Source: JAATFS01 sp037145635
Lineage (GTDB): Bacteria > Pseudomonadota > Gammaproteobacteria > Xanthomonadales > Xanthomonadaceae
Direction: 5' to 3'
Length of the DNA: 64,000 nucleotides
Assembly: GCA_037145635.1 (NCBI GenBank)
Contig: JBBCXB010000003.1
Coordinates: 310,001 to 374,000 of the forward strand
Positions 9,653-18,548 of this stretch are shown here, piece by piece (position 1 is the stretch's first letter; every line of letters begins with the position of its first letter). A program made the position numbers and the translations under genes. Below the pieces are notes generated by a model. The model made no database searches and was not told the DNA's origin. It saw nothing but the letters and a program-made list of their open reading frames with translations.

Positions 9653-10516
9653 CTAGCGTGTGCCCCAGGCGATCAGGCCGATCGCGGCCACCGCCAGCGC
9701 CAGTCCGAGACGGTTCCAGCGGCTGGTGCGTTCGCCGAACGCCGCCACGCCGACTACGGCGCCGAGCGCGACCACGCCGATGTTCATCGTCGCGAACACC
9801 ACAGCCGGGTTGTGCGGCAACGTCTGGTGCGCGCGCACGTAGAACAGGATGTTGCCGAAGTTGAGCGCGCCCAGCAGCAGCCCGGCGACCAGGTTGCGCG
9901 CGGCGAAGCGGCTCTGCCCGCGCACATGGCGCACGGCCTGCCAGCCCAGCATCAGCGCGAATGCCAGCGCGAAGCACAGCGTCAGCGAGGTCAGCGACGG
10001 CGTGCCGGCCTGCGCGATGCGCTTGAGCATCACGTCGATCAGCGCGAAGCCCGCCCATACCGCCAGCAGCCAGCGCCAGCCGCGCGTGCCCGCGTCCGCC
10101 GCGCCGGCGCGCGGGCGCCAGGCGATGCCGACGATCGCCAGCAGCCCCACGCCCAGCCCGGCGAGCTTCCAGCCGTTGGCGGTCTCGCCGAACAGGGTGA
10201 ACGCCGCCGCCAGCGACAGCAGCAGCGACAGCCGCTGCGCGACGTCGCTGCGCACGATGCCGGCCTCGCGCACCGAGCGCGCCAGCACCAGAAAGATCGC
10301 CGGCAGCGCCACCGCCAGCACGCCCAGCGCCATCCACGGCGTACCGGGCGCGCGCAGCGCCGCGAGCGATGGCTGCAGCAACAGCACCGACAGCGCGCTG
10401 GCGCTGGCGTAGTTCCAGGTCACCGCCTGGCCCACGTCCAGCCGGTGGCGCGGCGCGAGCTTGAGCAGTACCGAGACCAGGACGCTGCAGAGGACGCTGA
10501 GGAGGAGGAAAGGCAT
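9653..10516 (-). CDS. EamA/DMT-family transporter
   Basis: 287 residues, almost wholly hydrophobic, with about ten predicted helices in two five-helix halves, as in drug/metabolite transporters. It starts MPFLLLSVLCSVLVSVLLK. The conserved glutamate in TLFGETANGWKLAGLGVG and the repeat-half equivalent FGERTSRWNRLGLALAV mark the two EamA units. Substrate cannot be told from sequence. It stands alone on the minus strand, divergent from the alpha/beta hydrolase gene. Confidence 0.75.
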   Translation of the reverse strand: MPFLLLSVLCSVLVSVLLKLAPRHRLDVGQAVTWNYASASALSVLLLQPSLAALRAPGTPWMALGVLAVALPAIFLVLARSVREAGIVRSDVAQRLSLLLSLAAAFTLFGETANGWKLAGLGVGLLAIVGIAWRPRAGAADAGTRGWRWLLAVWAGFALIDVMLKRIAQAGTPSLTSLTLCFALAFALMLGWQAVRHVRGQSRFAARNLVAGLLLGALNFGNILFYVRAHQTLPHNPAVVFATMNIGVVALGAVVGVAAFGERTSRWNRLGLALAVAAIGLIAWGTR

Positions 10517-10581
10517 GGGCCGGCAATGGAGAGTGCCGGGGGCGCGATGAAGCCGGACGGCGGGGCGGCTATTATGACCGC

Positions 10582-11244
10582 ATGTCCACTCCCCCCTTTC
10601 CCACCGAAACCGGTGCGCTGACGCTGGCCGGCCCGGTCGGCCCGCTGGAAGTCGCCGTCGACCTGCCCGAGCCGGACGTGGCTCCGCAGCCGGTCGTCGC
10701 CATCGTCTGCCATCCGCTGTCCACCGAGGGCGGCACCATGCACAACAAGGTGGTGACGATGGCCGCGCGCGCGCTGCGCGAACTCGGCATCACCGTGGTG
10801 CGCTTCAACTTCCGCAGCGTCGGCGCGTCGGCCGGCAGCTTCGACCACGGCGACGGCGAGCAGGACGACCTGCGCGCGGTCGCGGACTGGGTGCGCGAGC
10901 ACCGGCCCGGGCACGCGCTGTGGCTGGCCGGTTTCAGCTTCGGCGCCTACGTGTCGCTGCGCGCGGCCGCGGCCCTGCAGCCGCAGGCGCTGCTGTCGAT
11001 CGCGCCGCCGGCCGGGCGCTGGGACTTCGACGGCGTGCAGCCGCCGGCGCACTGGCTGCTGATCCAGGGCGATGCCGACGAGATCGTCGACCCGCAGGCG
11101 GTCTACGACTGGATCGACACCCTGGAGCGCCAGCCCGAGCTGGTGCGCATGCCCGACACCAGCCACTTCTTCCATCGCAAGCTGATCGACCTGCGCGGCG
11201 CGATCCAGCACGGCGTCCGGCGCTGGTTGCCGGAGCACGGCTGA
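10582..11244 (+). CDS. Alpha/beta hydrolase (dienelactone hydrolase-like)
   Basis: 220 residues. Nucleophile elbow GFSFGAY (Gly-X-Ser-X-Gly, around residue 117), an oxyanion region near VCHPLSTEGGTMHNKVV, an acid candidate in GDADEIVDP and the catalytic His in TSHFFHRK near residue 195. This is the small cytosolic 'alpha/beta hydrolase' type common in proteobacteria with no known substrate. It is followed immediately by the LprI-like gene and then zapE, so it probably heads a three-gene operon. Confidence 0.75.
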   Translation: MSTPPFPTETGALTLAGPVGPLEVAVDLPEPDVAPQPVVAIVCHPLSTEGGTMHNKVVTMAARALRELGITVVRFNFRSVGASAGSFDHGDGEQDDLRAVADWVREHRPGHALWLAGFSFGAYVSLRAAAALQPQALLSIAPPAGRWDFDGVQPPAHWLLIQGDADEIVDPQAVYDWIDTLERQPELVRMPDTSHFFHRKLIDLRGAIQHGVRRWLPEHG

Positions 11245-12315
11245 GTGGCGGGAGGCGCAGGCCCCACGCACCGCAGCGCCACGCGGTGGCTGCCGGTGCT
11301 GCTGCTGGCGGCGAGCGCTCCGGCGTTCGCTGCCGGGGTGGAATGCGCGCGCGCGGCCTCGGCCAGCGAACGTGCGATCTGTGCCGATCCGGCCACGCGC
11401 GCGCTGGACGCCCGCATGGCCGAGCGTTGGCGCCGGGCGCTGGCGCTCAGCGCCGACCTGCCCGCGCTCAAGGCCGACCAGCGCCGCTGGCTGGCGGCGC
11501 GTGACCGCTGCGGGGCCGCCCTGGCCTGCCTGCGCCGCCACTATGCCACCCGTATCGCCGAACTGGCGCCGGGCGCGGTGGGCGGCCGCTTCGACTGGCG
11601 CGGGCGCTGGGCGCGCATCGGCGGCAGCGGCGACGACGCCAGCCTGACGCTGACCCCGGACCCGTCCGGCTATGTCCTGTCGCTGGAGGCCGCCGCCGGC
11701 GGCAACACCGGCGACCTGCAGGGCGCGGCCCGCTCCGTGCGCGATACGCTGGTGCTGGCCGGCGGCGACAGCGGCGACCGCGACTGCCGCCTGGTGCTGC
11801 GCCGCGTGCACCGCCAGATCGAGCTGGAGCAAAGCGCCAGCGCCTGCGGGGCCGGCCTCGGCGTGGGCTACGGCGGACGCTACGTGCCGCAGGCCGAAGG
11901 CCACCCGGCCGAGGCGCCCGACTGGAGCCTGGTCAACCTCGGCGTGCTTGCCACGCCCGCCGACGAGGCCGCGCTGCGGGGGCTGCTGGGCGCGGGCGAC
12001 TATGCCGCGCTGCTGGCCCGGACCGACCTGCAGACCGAGCTCGCCGACCGCGACGGCTTCGGCGCACGCGCCACCGACTTCAGCGTGCGCGGGCTGGCCG
12101 CCAGCAACCGCGCCCTGCTGATGGCCGACCGCAGCGGCCATTTCTGGATCGCGCTGCTGGACTTCGACGCCGCCGGGCACAGCGAGATCCGCTACTACAG
12201 CAACGTGCCGCACTGGCAGGCACGGCTGCCGCGCACGGTGGCGGCCTGGATCGCCACCCTGGACGACCACATCCCGGTGCGCCTGCGCTCGCGCCCGCAC
12301 GGAGAGACCCGATGA
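11245..12315 (+). CDS. LprI/DUF1311-like exported protein
   Basis: 356 residues from a GTG that directly follows the previous stop. Signal peptide WLPVLLLAASAPAFAAG (residues about 14-31). The mature N-terminus has the DUF1311/LprI pattern: ECARAASASERAICADP, LDARMAERW, then RRWLAARDRCG...CLRRHY with paired cysteines; LprI family members inhibit lysozyme in some bacteria. The rest (residues about 110-356) is of unknown function with two further cysteines (DCRLVL, SACGAG) that could form a disulfide. The stop overlaps the zapE start by four bases. Confidence 0.6.
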   Translation: MAGGAGPTHRSATRWLPVLLLAASAPAFAAGVECARAASASERAICADPATRALDARMAERWRRALALSADLPALKADQRRWLAARDRCGAALACLRRHYATRIAELAPGAVGGRFDWRGRWARIGGSGDDASLTLTPDPSGYVLSLEAAAGGNTGDLQGAARSVRDTLVLAGGDSGDRDCRLVLRRVHRQIELEQSASACGAGLGVGYGGRYVPQAEGHPAEAPDWSLVNLGVLATPADEAALRGLLGAGDYAALLARTDLQTELADRDGFGARATDFSVRGLAASNRALLMADRSGHFWIALLDFDAAGHSEIRYYSNVPHWQARLPRTVAAWIATLDDHIPVRLRSRPHGETR

Positions 12316-13454
12316 GCGAGATGACCCCCACCCAGCACTACGCCGCCGGCGTGGCCCGCGGCGACTGGCGCGACGACCCGGCGCAGCATGCGGCCCTGGC
12401 CGAACTCGACCGCATCCACGCGGCGATCGCCGACAGCGCGCAGGACGGCTGGCTCGACCGCCTGTCCGCGTTCTGGAAAAAGCCCGAGCCGGTGCGCGGG
12501 CTGTACTTCTGGGGCGGGGTCGGGCGCGGCAAGACCTTCCTGGTCGACCTGTTCTACGACGGGCTGCCGCTGCCGGTGTTCGCCGCCGAGGCGGGCGCCC
12601 AGCCGGTGCGCGGCGGCGGCAAGTACCGCACCCACTTCCACCGCTTCATGCGCGGGGTGCACGAGCGCCTGCGCGAGCACGCCGGGCAGAGCGATCCGCT
12701 GGCGCGCATCGCCCAGGAATGGCGCGACCACCTGCGCGTGCTGGTGCTGGACGAGTTCTTCGTCACCGACATCGGCGACGCCATGCTGCTGGCGCGGCTG
12801 CTCGAGCGCCTGTTCGCCGAGGGCGTGACCCTGGTGACCACCTCCAACACCGCGCCGGAGAACCTGTACCTCAACGGGCTGCAGCGCGAGAGCTTCCTGC
12901 CGGCGATCGCGCTGCTGCAGAGATACTGCGTGGAGCTGTACGCCGAGGGCACCGAGGACTACCGCATGCGCGCGCTGACGCGCTCGCCGGTGTACCGCGC
13001 GCCGCTGGACGCCGACGCCGACGCCGATGCCTGGCTGCAGGGGCGCTGGAGCGAGCTCAGCGGCAATGCGCCGGCGCGCGCCGGCAACATCGAGATCGAG
13101 GCCCGCCACATCGCGGTGCGCGCGCGCGGCAAGAGCATCGCCTGGTTCGACTTCCCGGCGCTGTGCGAAGGCCCGCGGGGGCCGTCGGACTACATCGAGA
13201 TCGCGCGCGAGTTCAACACCGTGCTGCTCGGCGGCATCCCGCGCTTCGACCGCATGAACGAGGACGCGGCACGGCGCTTCGTGAACCTCATCGACGAGCT
13301 CTACGACCGCCAGGTCAACCTGGTCTGCACCGCCGCGGAGGCGCCGCCGCTGCTGTACACCGGCACCCGCCTGGCCGGGGCGTTCGAGCGCACCGCCTCG
13401 CGCCTGATCGAGATGCAGAGCGCCGAGTACCTGGCCACCGCGCACCGCTCCTGA
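12312..13454 (+). CDS. zapE: Cell division ATPase ZapE (AFG1-like)
   Basis: 380 residues, the usual family length. Walker A WGGVGRGKT (residues 67-75), sensor motif THFHRFMRGVHERLREH, Walker B VLVLDEFFVTDIGDA, and TSNTAPENLYLNGLQRESF with the AFG1-type second motif. ZapE is a cytosolic ATPase that acts on the FtsZ ring during constriction; AFG1 homologues in mitochondria assist membrane protein turnover. It is translationally coupled to the LprI-like gene by an ATGA overlap, an unusual partner worth noting. Confidence 0.9.
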   Translation: MSEMTPTQHYAAGVARGDWRDDPAQHAALAELDRIHAAIADSAQDGWLDRLSAFWKKPEPVRGLYFWGGVGRGKTFLVDLFYDGLPLPVFAAEAGAQPVRGGGKYRTHFHRFMRGVHERLREHAGQSDPLARIAQEWRDHLRVLVLDEFFVTDIGDAMLLARLLERLFAEGVTLVTTSNTAPENLYLNGLQRESFLPAIALLQRYCVELYAEGTEDYRMRALTRSPVYRAPLDADADADAWLQGRWSELSGNAPARAGNIEIEARHIAVRARGKSIAWFDFPALCEGPRGPSDYIEIAREFNTVLLGGIPRFDRMNEDAARRFVNLIDELYDRQVNLVCTAAEAPPLLYTGTRLAGAFERTASRLIEMQSAEYLATAHRS

Positions 13455-13502
13455 GCGGCGCGGGCGGCCACGTCCCGGGGCAGTCCGTGATGCAATTCGC
13501 TT

Positions 13503-13515
13503 GCAATTAGATTGC
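13503..13515. promoter_or_regulatory. Candidate OhrR operator upstream of ohrR
   Basis: GCAAT-TAG-ATTGC is a perfect inverted repeat in an AT-rich stretch 20 bp before the ohrR start. Position and symmetry fit autoregulation by the dimeric OhrR. Binding is inferred. Confidence 0.45.
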
Positions 13516-13535
13516 GCACTATGTAAATTTCGAGC

Positions 13536-13997
13536 ATGGCTTCTGTACCTCCCGACGACCTGTCCGGCGACGACCTGCTGCGGCTGGACAACCAGCTCTG
13601 CTTCGCGCTGTATTCCGCCAACCTGGCGATGCACAAGCTCTACCGCGGGCTGCTGCACGATCTCGGGCTGACCTATCCGCAGTATCTGGTGATGCTGGTG
13701 CTGTGGGAAGCCGACGCGCGTACGGTGTCGGAGATCGGCGAGCGCCTGTTCCTGGACTCGGCCACGCTGACGCCGCTGCTCAAGCGCCTGCAGGGCGCCG
13801 GGCTGCTGACCCGCACCCGCGCGGCCGCGGACGAGCGCCAGGTCATCATTGCGCTGACCGAGGCCGGGCGCGCGTTGCGCGACCAGGCGCGCGGGGTGCC
13901 GGCGCAGGTGTTCTGCGCCACCGCCTGCGACCTGCAGGAACTGCGCGGGCTCAAGCAGGAACTGGAGACCCTGCGCGACAACCTGGGCCAGGCGTGA
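13536..13997 (+). CDS. ohrR: OhrR, organic hydroperoxide-sensing MarR repressor (two-cysteine type)
   Basis: 153 residues. Winged helix-turn-helix (LTYPQYLVMLVLWEAD, TVSEIGERLFLDSATLTPLL, DERQVIIALTEAGR). The reactive cysteine is Cys22 in LDNQLCFALYSA; the partner is Cys127 in QVFCATACD. These are the same positions used by Xanthomonas campestris OhrR, which forms a Cys22-Cys127 disulfide with organic hydroperoxides and releases DNA. A further Cys131 is present. It lies directly upstream of ohr in the same direction, the classical arrangement. Confidence 0.93.
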   Translation: MASVPPDDLSGDDLLRLDNQLCFALYSANLAMHKLYRGLLHDLGLTYPQYLVMLVLWEADARTVSEIGERLFLDSATLTPLLKRLQGAGLLTRTRAAADERQVIIALTEAGRALRDQARGVPAQVFCATACDLQELRGLKQELETLRDNLGQA

Positions 13998-14045
13998 GTG
14001 CCTTCATTCGCCCTTCGCTCGCCGTGAAATATAGCGCGCGATTAA

Positions 14046-14057
14046 ATAGTTGACTAT
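14046..14057. promoter_or_regulatory. Palindrome ATAGT-TG-ACTAT upstream of ohr, candidate OhrR site
   Basis: A perfect 12-bp palindrome 36 bp before the ohr start within the 96-bp ohrR-ohr gap, in an AT-rich patch. It offers a second operator for independent induction of ohr. It may equally overlap the ohr promoter. Confidence 0.4.
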
Positions 14058-14093
14058 AAAGCGCCAAGGCGCACCACCGAGGAGAAACATCCC

Positions 14094-14525
14094 ATGGCTT
14101 CACCGACTACCGTGCTCTACACCGCCCACGCCACTGCCACCGGCGGCCGCGAAGGCCGTGCCGTCTCGTCCGACAAGGCGCTGGACGCCAAGCTTTCCAC
14201 GCCGCGCGAGCTGGGCGGCGCCGGCGGCGAGGGCACCAACCCCGAGCAGCTGTTCGCCGCCGGCTACGCCGCGTGCTTCATCGGCGCGATGAAGGCCGTC
14301 GCCGCGCAGGACAAGGTCCGCCTGCCGGGCGAGGTGAGCATCGACAGCAGCGTCGGCATCGGCCAGATCCCGGGTGGCTTCGGCATCACCGTGGCGCTGC
14401 GCATCGCGGTGCCGGGCATGGACCGCGCCGAGCTGCAGACGCTGGTGGACAAGGCCCACCAGGTCTGCCCGTACTCCAACGCCACCCGCGGCAATGTCGA
14501 CGTCAGCCTGACCCTGGCGGACTGA
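14094..14525 (+). CDS. ohr: Organic hydroperoxide resistance protein Ohr
   Basis: 143 residues of the OsmC/Ohr fold. Both catalytic cysteines are present: Cys61 in GYAACFIGAM and Cys125 in HQVCPYSNATRG. The conserved Arg and Glu pocket residues lie in STPRELGG and GTNPEQLF. Ohr is a lipoyl-dependent thiol peroxidase that reduces fatty-acid and organic hydroperoxides in the cytosol. A strong Shine-Dalgarno (GAGGAGAAA) precedes the ATG. Control by the upstream ohrR is expected. Confidence 0.95.
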   Translation: MASPTTVLYTAHATATGGREGRAVSSDKALDAKLSTPRELGGAGGEGTNPEQLFAAGYAACFIGAMKAVAAQDKVRLPGEVSIDSSVGIGQIPGGFGITVALRIAVPGMDRAELQTLVDKAHQVCPYSNATRGNVDVSLTLAD

Positions 14526-14607
14526 CCGCCTCGCAGGCCGCGCCGCGCGTCGTCCCGGGCAGGTACCGCCGGTCGGCGCGGCCGGCCACGCGACCGCTCC
14601 GACGTTC

Positions 14608-14642
14608 CGGGCCCCGGCATCGCTTGCGCGATCCGGGGCCCG
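14608..14642 (+). terminator. Long GC-rich hairpin downstream of ohr
   Basis: CGGGCCCCGG (14608-14617) pairs perfectly with CCGGGGCCCG (14633-14642), with a second inner stem ATCGC/GCGAT. It is 83 bp after the ohr stop and has only a weak T-rich tail. It probably ends the ohr transcript. Confidence 0.6.
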
Positions 14643-14805
14643 TTGCGTGACCGGGTGGGGACTCGACTGACCCCTCCCTTCACTTGGATCGCGGTGGCGC
14701 GTGCGGCCGGCCTCGTGCTGACCTGCACGTCGCGCGTTCCGACATCCCTCCGACATCCCCCCTCGCTACTGTGGCCGCCTGATCCGCCGCACGCGAAGAC
14801 GGGAC

Positions 14806-15030
14806 ATGAAGATCGGTGAACTGGCCAGGGCCAGCGGCTGCCACGCGCAGAGCATCCGCCACTACGAACAACTGGGCCTGCTGCCGCCGTCGCGGCGCAC
14901 GCCCACCGGCCACCGCCGCTACGGCAGCGATGACCTGCGGCGCGTCCTGCGGGTCCGCGATGCGCGCGCGCGCGGCCTGTCGCTGCCGGCCATCCGCGAG
15001 CTGCTGCGCGACGGCGGCGAACCGGGCTGA
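14806..15030 (+). CDS. Mini-MerR regulator (DNA-binding domain only)
   Basis: 74 residues: complete MerR winged helix (MKIGELARASGCHAQSIRHY, EQLGLLPPSRRT, GHRRYGSDDLRRVLRVRDA) and then a stop, with no dimerisation coiled coil and no effector cysteines beyond Cys12. Full-length MerR regulators are 110-150 residues or more. It may be a truncated gene or a genuinely short regulator. It starts 100 bp ahead of the alpha/beta hydrolase gene, the likeliest partner. Confidence 0.65.
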   Translation: MKIGELARASGCHAQSIRHYEQLGLLPPSRRTPTGHRRYGSDDLRRVLRVRDARARGLSLPAIRELLRDGGEPG

Positions 15031-15129
15031 GGCCCGGCGCGCCGACGCTGCGGCGGGCGTGGACGCCTGCACGCCGGCTGCGCAGAATGGCGCGATGATC
15101 GATTCCCTGCCGCGTCCCGGCACCTGCGC

Positions 15130-15831
15130 GTGCTGACGCGTCCCACCCTGTTGCTGCTGCCGGGCCTGCTCAACGATGCCGACCTGTGGCGCGAGCAGAT
15201 CGAGGCCGTCTCCGACCTGGCCGACTGCGTGGTCGGCGACCTGACCGGCAGCGACGACCTGCGCGAACTGTCCGGGCGCCTGCTGGCGACGATGCCGGAG
15301 CGTTTCGCGCTCGCCGGCTTCTCGCTGGGCGGCTACGTCGCCCAGGACCTGCTGCGGATCGCTGCGCCGCGGATCGAGCGCCTGGCGCTGCTGGACACCT
15401 CCGCGCGGGCCGATACCCCCGAGCGCATCGCCCGGCGCCGCGCACAGGAGGCGGGCGTGCGTGCGGCCGCCAGTTTCCACGGGTTCGGCGAACGCCTGAT
15501 GCGCCAGTACGTCGACCCGTCGCGGCGGCACGACACCGCGCTGCTGCAGCGCGTGCGCGGCATGACCCAGCGCCTGGGCCCGACGGTGTTCCTGCAGCAG
15601 AGCCGGCTCGCGCGCGCCGACGGCCGTGAGCTGCTGCGCGCCTACCGGCGGCCGATGCTGGTGCTGTGGGGCGAACACGACGCGATCACCCCGCCGGCGC
15701 TGCACCACGAGATGCTGGCGTTGGCGCCGCAGGCGCACGGCGTGGCGCTGCCGGATTGCGGGCACCTGGCGCCGCTGGAGAAGCCAGCCGAAGTGGCGGC
15801 TGCGCTGCGGGCCTGGCTGCAGGCCGGATGA
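15130..15831 (+). CDS. Alpha/beta hydrolase
   Basis: 233 residues from a GTG start. Oxyanion region LLLLPGLLNDADLW, nucleophile elbow GFSLGGYV (near residue 66), acid GEHDAITPP and catalytic histidine in CGHLAPLEKP (near residue 215). This is the classic order of a serine hydrolase of the esterase/MenH-like type; substrate unknown. No signal peptide is visible, so it should be cytosolic. It follows the mini-MerR gene. Confidence 0.75.
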   Translation: MLTRPTLLLLPGLLNDADLWREQIEAVSDLADCVVGDLTGSDDLRELSGRLLATMPERFALAGFSLGGYVAQDLLRIAAPRIERLALLDTSARADTPERIARRRAQEAGVRAAASFHGFGERLMRQYVDPSRRHDTALLQRVRGMTQRLGPTVFLQQSRLARADGRELLRAYRRPMLVLWGEHDAITPPALHHEMLALAPQAHGVALPDCGHLAPLEKPAEVAAALRAWLQAG

Positions 15832-16109
15832 GCGCCGGCGGCCGGCCCCGCGCGTCCCGCGGCGCGGGCCCAGGCGCTGCGCTGCGTGGCGTGGCGCCGG
15901 CCCACCGGAGCGCCGGGGCCCGAGCGGCCACGGCATCGGGACGCCTCGGTCGAGGGTGCAGGACGTGGCACGGCATAGGCGGCGGCGATCGGAATCGCCC
16001 GTTCTCCAGGCAAAATCGTCATCGCTCACCTTTTTGCTACATCCGCCTCACCCGGTGCTTACACCAGTCTGGCGAGACTCATGTTGCACAGCAGCATGAG
16101 AGGCAGGCA

Positions 16110-16526
16110 ATGATCGATAACCGCTTGGAGAAGGTCGATGTCGCCCTCGGGGCGATTGCGCAGGACCAGCTCGCGCAGAAGGCCGCGCTGTGGCAATGGG
16201 CCTACCGGGAAATGCTGCACGAGACCCTGATCGGCATGCACCAGCTGTCGCACCTGGCCGGCATCGCCGAGCACGTGGCCGACGACTGGCGCGCGCCGGT
16301 GGACGTCGTCGCCCCGGAGAAGCCGTTCCTGGCCCCGGCCGCGCTGGCGGACCGGCGCCTGCCGCAGGTGCTCGACGGCCTCGGCAGCACCCGCGACGAC
16401 CAGGACCGCGCCCGCCTGTGGCGCACGCGCTACGCCAGCCTGGTTGCCGCCACGCTGCAGGGCATGCACGCGCTGGCCGACAAGCACCGCATCGAGGGCC
16501 AGACGGCGGCCTGCCGCCTCGGTTGA
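16110..16526 (+). CDS. Hypothetical protein, helical
   Basis: 138 residues, not recognised. It begins MIDNRLEKVDVALGAIAQDQ and has long amphipathic helices (residues 10-60 and 105-130) without signal peptide or membrane segment. Codon use matches the neighbours, and a GAGGCAGG Shine-Dalgarno precedes the ATG, so it is probably real. The 278 bp before it contain no other gene I can support. Function unknown; it stands alone on the plus strand. Confidence 0.5.
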   Translation: MIDNRLEKVDVALGAIAQDQLAQKAALWQWAYREMLHETLIGMHQLSHLAGIAEHVADDWRAPVDVVAPEKPFLAPAALADRRLPQVLDGLGSTRDDQDRARLWRTRYASLVAATLQGMHALADKHRIEGQTAACRLG

Positions 16527-16787
16527 TCGGGCGGGTCACCCGCTGCGCCGCGACGCGTCCGGGCCGTCGATCGTAGACGACGAGGCAGGGTGGGAATCCC
16601 TAAGCCAGGGCCGTCGCAGGCCTGTTCGGCAGCCACGCCGGCACCACGGCGGTTGCAGGGCACGGCGGTCGACGCCGCCGGGCACCGGCTCCGTCATCGG
16701 TCCGAACGAGGCCCCGACCCGCGCTCGCGGCGGCGCCCGGCATGCCCGGACATCGGCCGCCGCATCGGCCTGGCGTCGCCGCGCGAC

Positions 16788-17099
16788 TCAGTGCCGACGC
16801 GCGGACGCTTCCAGGTGCTGCCAGGCATGGCGCACGATCCAGCGGGCCTCTTCCCATGGCACCGACAGCGCCGGCCGGTGCCCGTAGTAGCCTTCCTGCA
16901 GTACCCGGTAGCGTTGCAGCTCGCTCGCCTGCGGGTAGGCCAGATAGACGTGGTAGCCGAGCTGCAGCAGCCGCGAGTAGTCGGAGAAGCCGTGGACGCC
17001 CAGGTGGCCGTCGGCATGCACGCCACGCCAGTAGGCGAGCTCGGCTTCCACATCGACGGCACGGCGGGCGAGGGGGACGTTCGTCTCGGCGATCTGCAT
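16788..17099 (-). CDS. Conserved-looking hypothetical protein
   Basis: 103 residues, not assigned to a family. It is rich in aromatic residues (FSDYSRLLQLGYHVYLAYPQ, YYGHRP, WEEARWIVRHAWQHL). The first half resembles the helical acidic small proteins often annotated only as hypothetical in this family. No signal peptide. The upstream 368 bp hold no gene. Confidence 0.5.
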   Translation of the reverse strand: MQIAETNVPLARRAVDVEAELAYWRGVHADGHLGVHGFSDYSRLLQLGYHVYLAYPQASELQRYRVLQEGYYGHRPALSVPWEEARWIVRHAWQHLEASARRH

Positions 17100-17467
17100 G
17101 GCTGCGATTCCTGCGCGGGGCTGCCCTGTGCGCGAACCGTAGCAACGCGCGGGCGCGGCGCCAAGCCGGTGCGGCGATGGGTCGCGGCTCCGAGCGGGCT
17201 CGTCCCGGCGGACCTGCGGCGCTCCCGCGAGCGCTCGCGCCGCCGGAGCCTGGTGGCCTGCGGCCCGGGCGCTTGTACGTCCGCCTTGCGTTGCCGGAGC
17301 GCGTGCGGACCGGGACGCAAGGTGTCCCGGAGCGGGTCATGCCCCGGTCGCCCTGAGTGCAGGTGCGGCGTACCGCGGCTACGCACCTCGGTCCGCGACA
17401 CCGGCGATCAAGCTTTCGGCCCGTCGACCCGATAGCCGATCGGCCTCCCAGCCGATCGGCCGGGCGA
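17100..17467. other. Gene-free interval
   Basis: No convincing coding region on either strand. The right end contains the terminator hairpin of the oxidoreductase gene; the left end should hold the promoter of the small hypothetical gene. Nothing else recognised. Confidence 0.5.
17435..17460 (-). terminator. Hairpin built from two GCCGATCGGC palindromes
   Basis: GCCGATCGGC occurs twice (17435-17444 and 17451-17460) separated by six bases. Because each copy is self-complementary the two form a 10-bp stem. It begins 7 bp beyond the stop of the minus-strand oxidoreductase gene, where its terminator is expected. Confidence 0.6.
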
Positions 17468-18496
17468 TCAGTCGACCTCCACCAGCACCTTGCCGAAGTT
17501 GCGGCCCTGCAGCAGTCCGATCAGTGCCTGCGGTGCGTGTTCCAGCCCCTGCACCACGTCCTCGCGGAACACGATCCGGCCGTCGCGCAGCCAGTGCCCC
17601 ATCTCGCGCAGGAACTCCGGGTACAGGCGCACGAAGTCGCGCTGGATGAAGCCGCGCACGGTCAGGCGCTGGCGCAGGATCTGGCTCATCAGCCCCGGCA
17701 TTCGGTCCGGTCCCGGGACCGGCTGGCCGCGCGTGTTGTAGCCGGCGACGGTGCCGCACACGGGGATGCGAGCGAAGTCGTTGAGGAGCGGCAGCACCGC
17801 GTCGAAGACCTTGCCGCCGACGTTCTCGAAATAGATGTCGATGCCGTCGGGCACCGCGGCCCGCAGCTGCTCGGCGAAGTCGTCGGCGCGATGGTCCAGC
17901 GCCGCGTCCACGTGCAGTTCCTCGCGCAGGTAGCGCACCTTGTCCGGGCCGCCGGCGATGGCGACCACGCGCAGCCCGTGCATGCGCGCGATCTGCGCCA
18001 CCGTGGCGCCGACCGGGCCGCTGGCCGCCGCCACCACCAGCGTCTCCCCGGCCTGCGGCCTGCCGATCTCGTGCAGGCCGGCATAGGCGGTGAAGCCGGG
18101 CATGCCGTAGACACCGAGGGCGGTGCGCGGTGCCGGCGTGCCGGTGGCGTCCAGCTTGCGCGTCAGCACGGCGCCGTCGACCACGGCATGGGTCTGCCAG
18201 CCGCCGGGCGCGACCACCAGATCACCGGCGACCAGGCCCGGATGATGCGAGCGCAGCACCTCGGCCACGGTCCCGCCCTCCATCACCTCGCCGAGCCCGA
18301 CCGGCGCCGCGTACGAACGGCCCTCGTCCATGCGGCCGCGCATGTACGGGTCCAGCGACAGCCAGCGGTTGCGCAGCAGGACCTGGCCGGGTCCGGGCTC
18401 GGGCAGCGGGACGTCCTCGAGGCGGAAGTCGGTGGCGGCGGGCTCGCCGTGCGGCCGCGAGGCGAGCACGATGCGCCGGTTGAAGGACGAGGACAT
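17468..18496 (-). CDS. NADP-dependent oxidoreductase (CurA/prostaglandin reductase-like MDR)
   Basis: 342 residues of the zinc-free medium-chain dehydrogenase/reductase family. N-terminal GroES-like part (LSLDPYMRGRM is the leukotriene B4/CurA signature), then AASGPVGATVAQIARMHG, the nucleotide-binding motif, and DIYFENVGGKVFDAVLPLL. These enzymes reduce alkenal or alkenone double bonds using NADPH. No catalytic zinc cysteines are present, as expected. It is followed upstream by a VOC/aldo-keto reductase pair in the same direction, suggesting a detoxification set for reactive carbonyls. Confidence 0.85.
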   Translation of the reverse strand: MSSSFNRRIVLASRPHGEPAATDFRLEDVPLPEPGPGQVLLRNRWLSLDPYMRGRMDEGRSYAAPVGLGEVMEGGTVAEVLRSHHPGLVAGDLVVAPGGWQTHAVVDGAVLTRKLDATGTPAPRTALGVYGMPGFTAYAGLHEIGRPQAGETLVVAAASGPVGATVAQIARMHGLRVVAIAGGPDKVRYLREELHVDAALDHRADDFAEQLRAAVPDGIDIYFENVGGKVFDAVLPLLNDFARIPVCGTVAGYNTRGQPVPGPDRMPGLMSQILRQRLTVRGFIQRDFVRLYPEFLREMGHWLRDGRIVFREDVVQGLEHAPQALIGLLQGRNFGKVLVEVD

Positions 18497-18548
18497 GGGC
18501 AGACTCCTGGGGGGAAGGGGCGCGGCCGTGCCGCGCCGGCAGGCGGGA

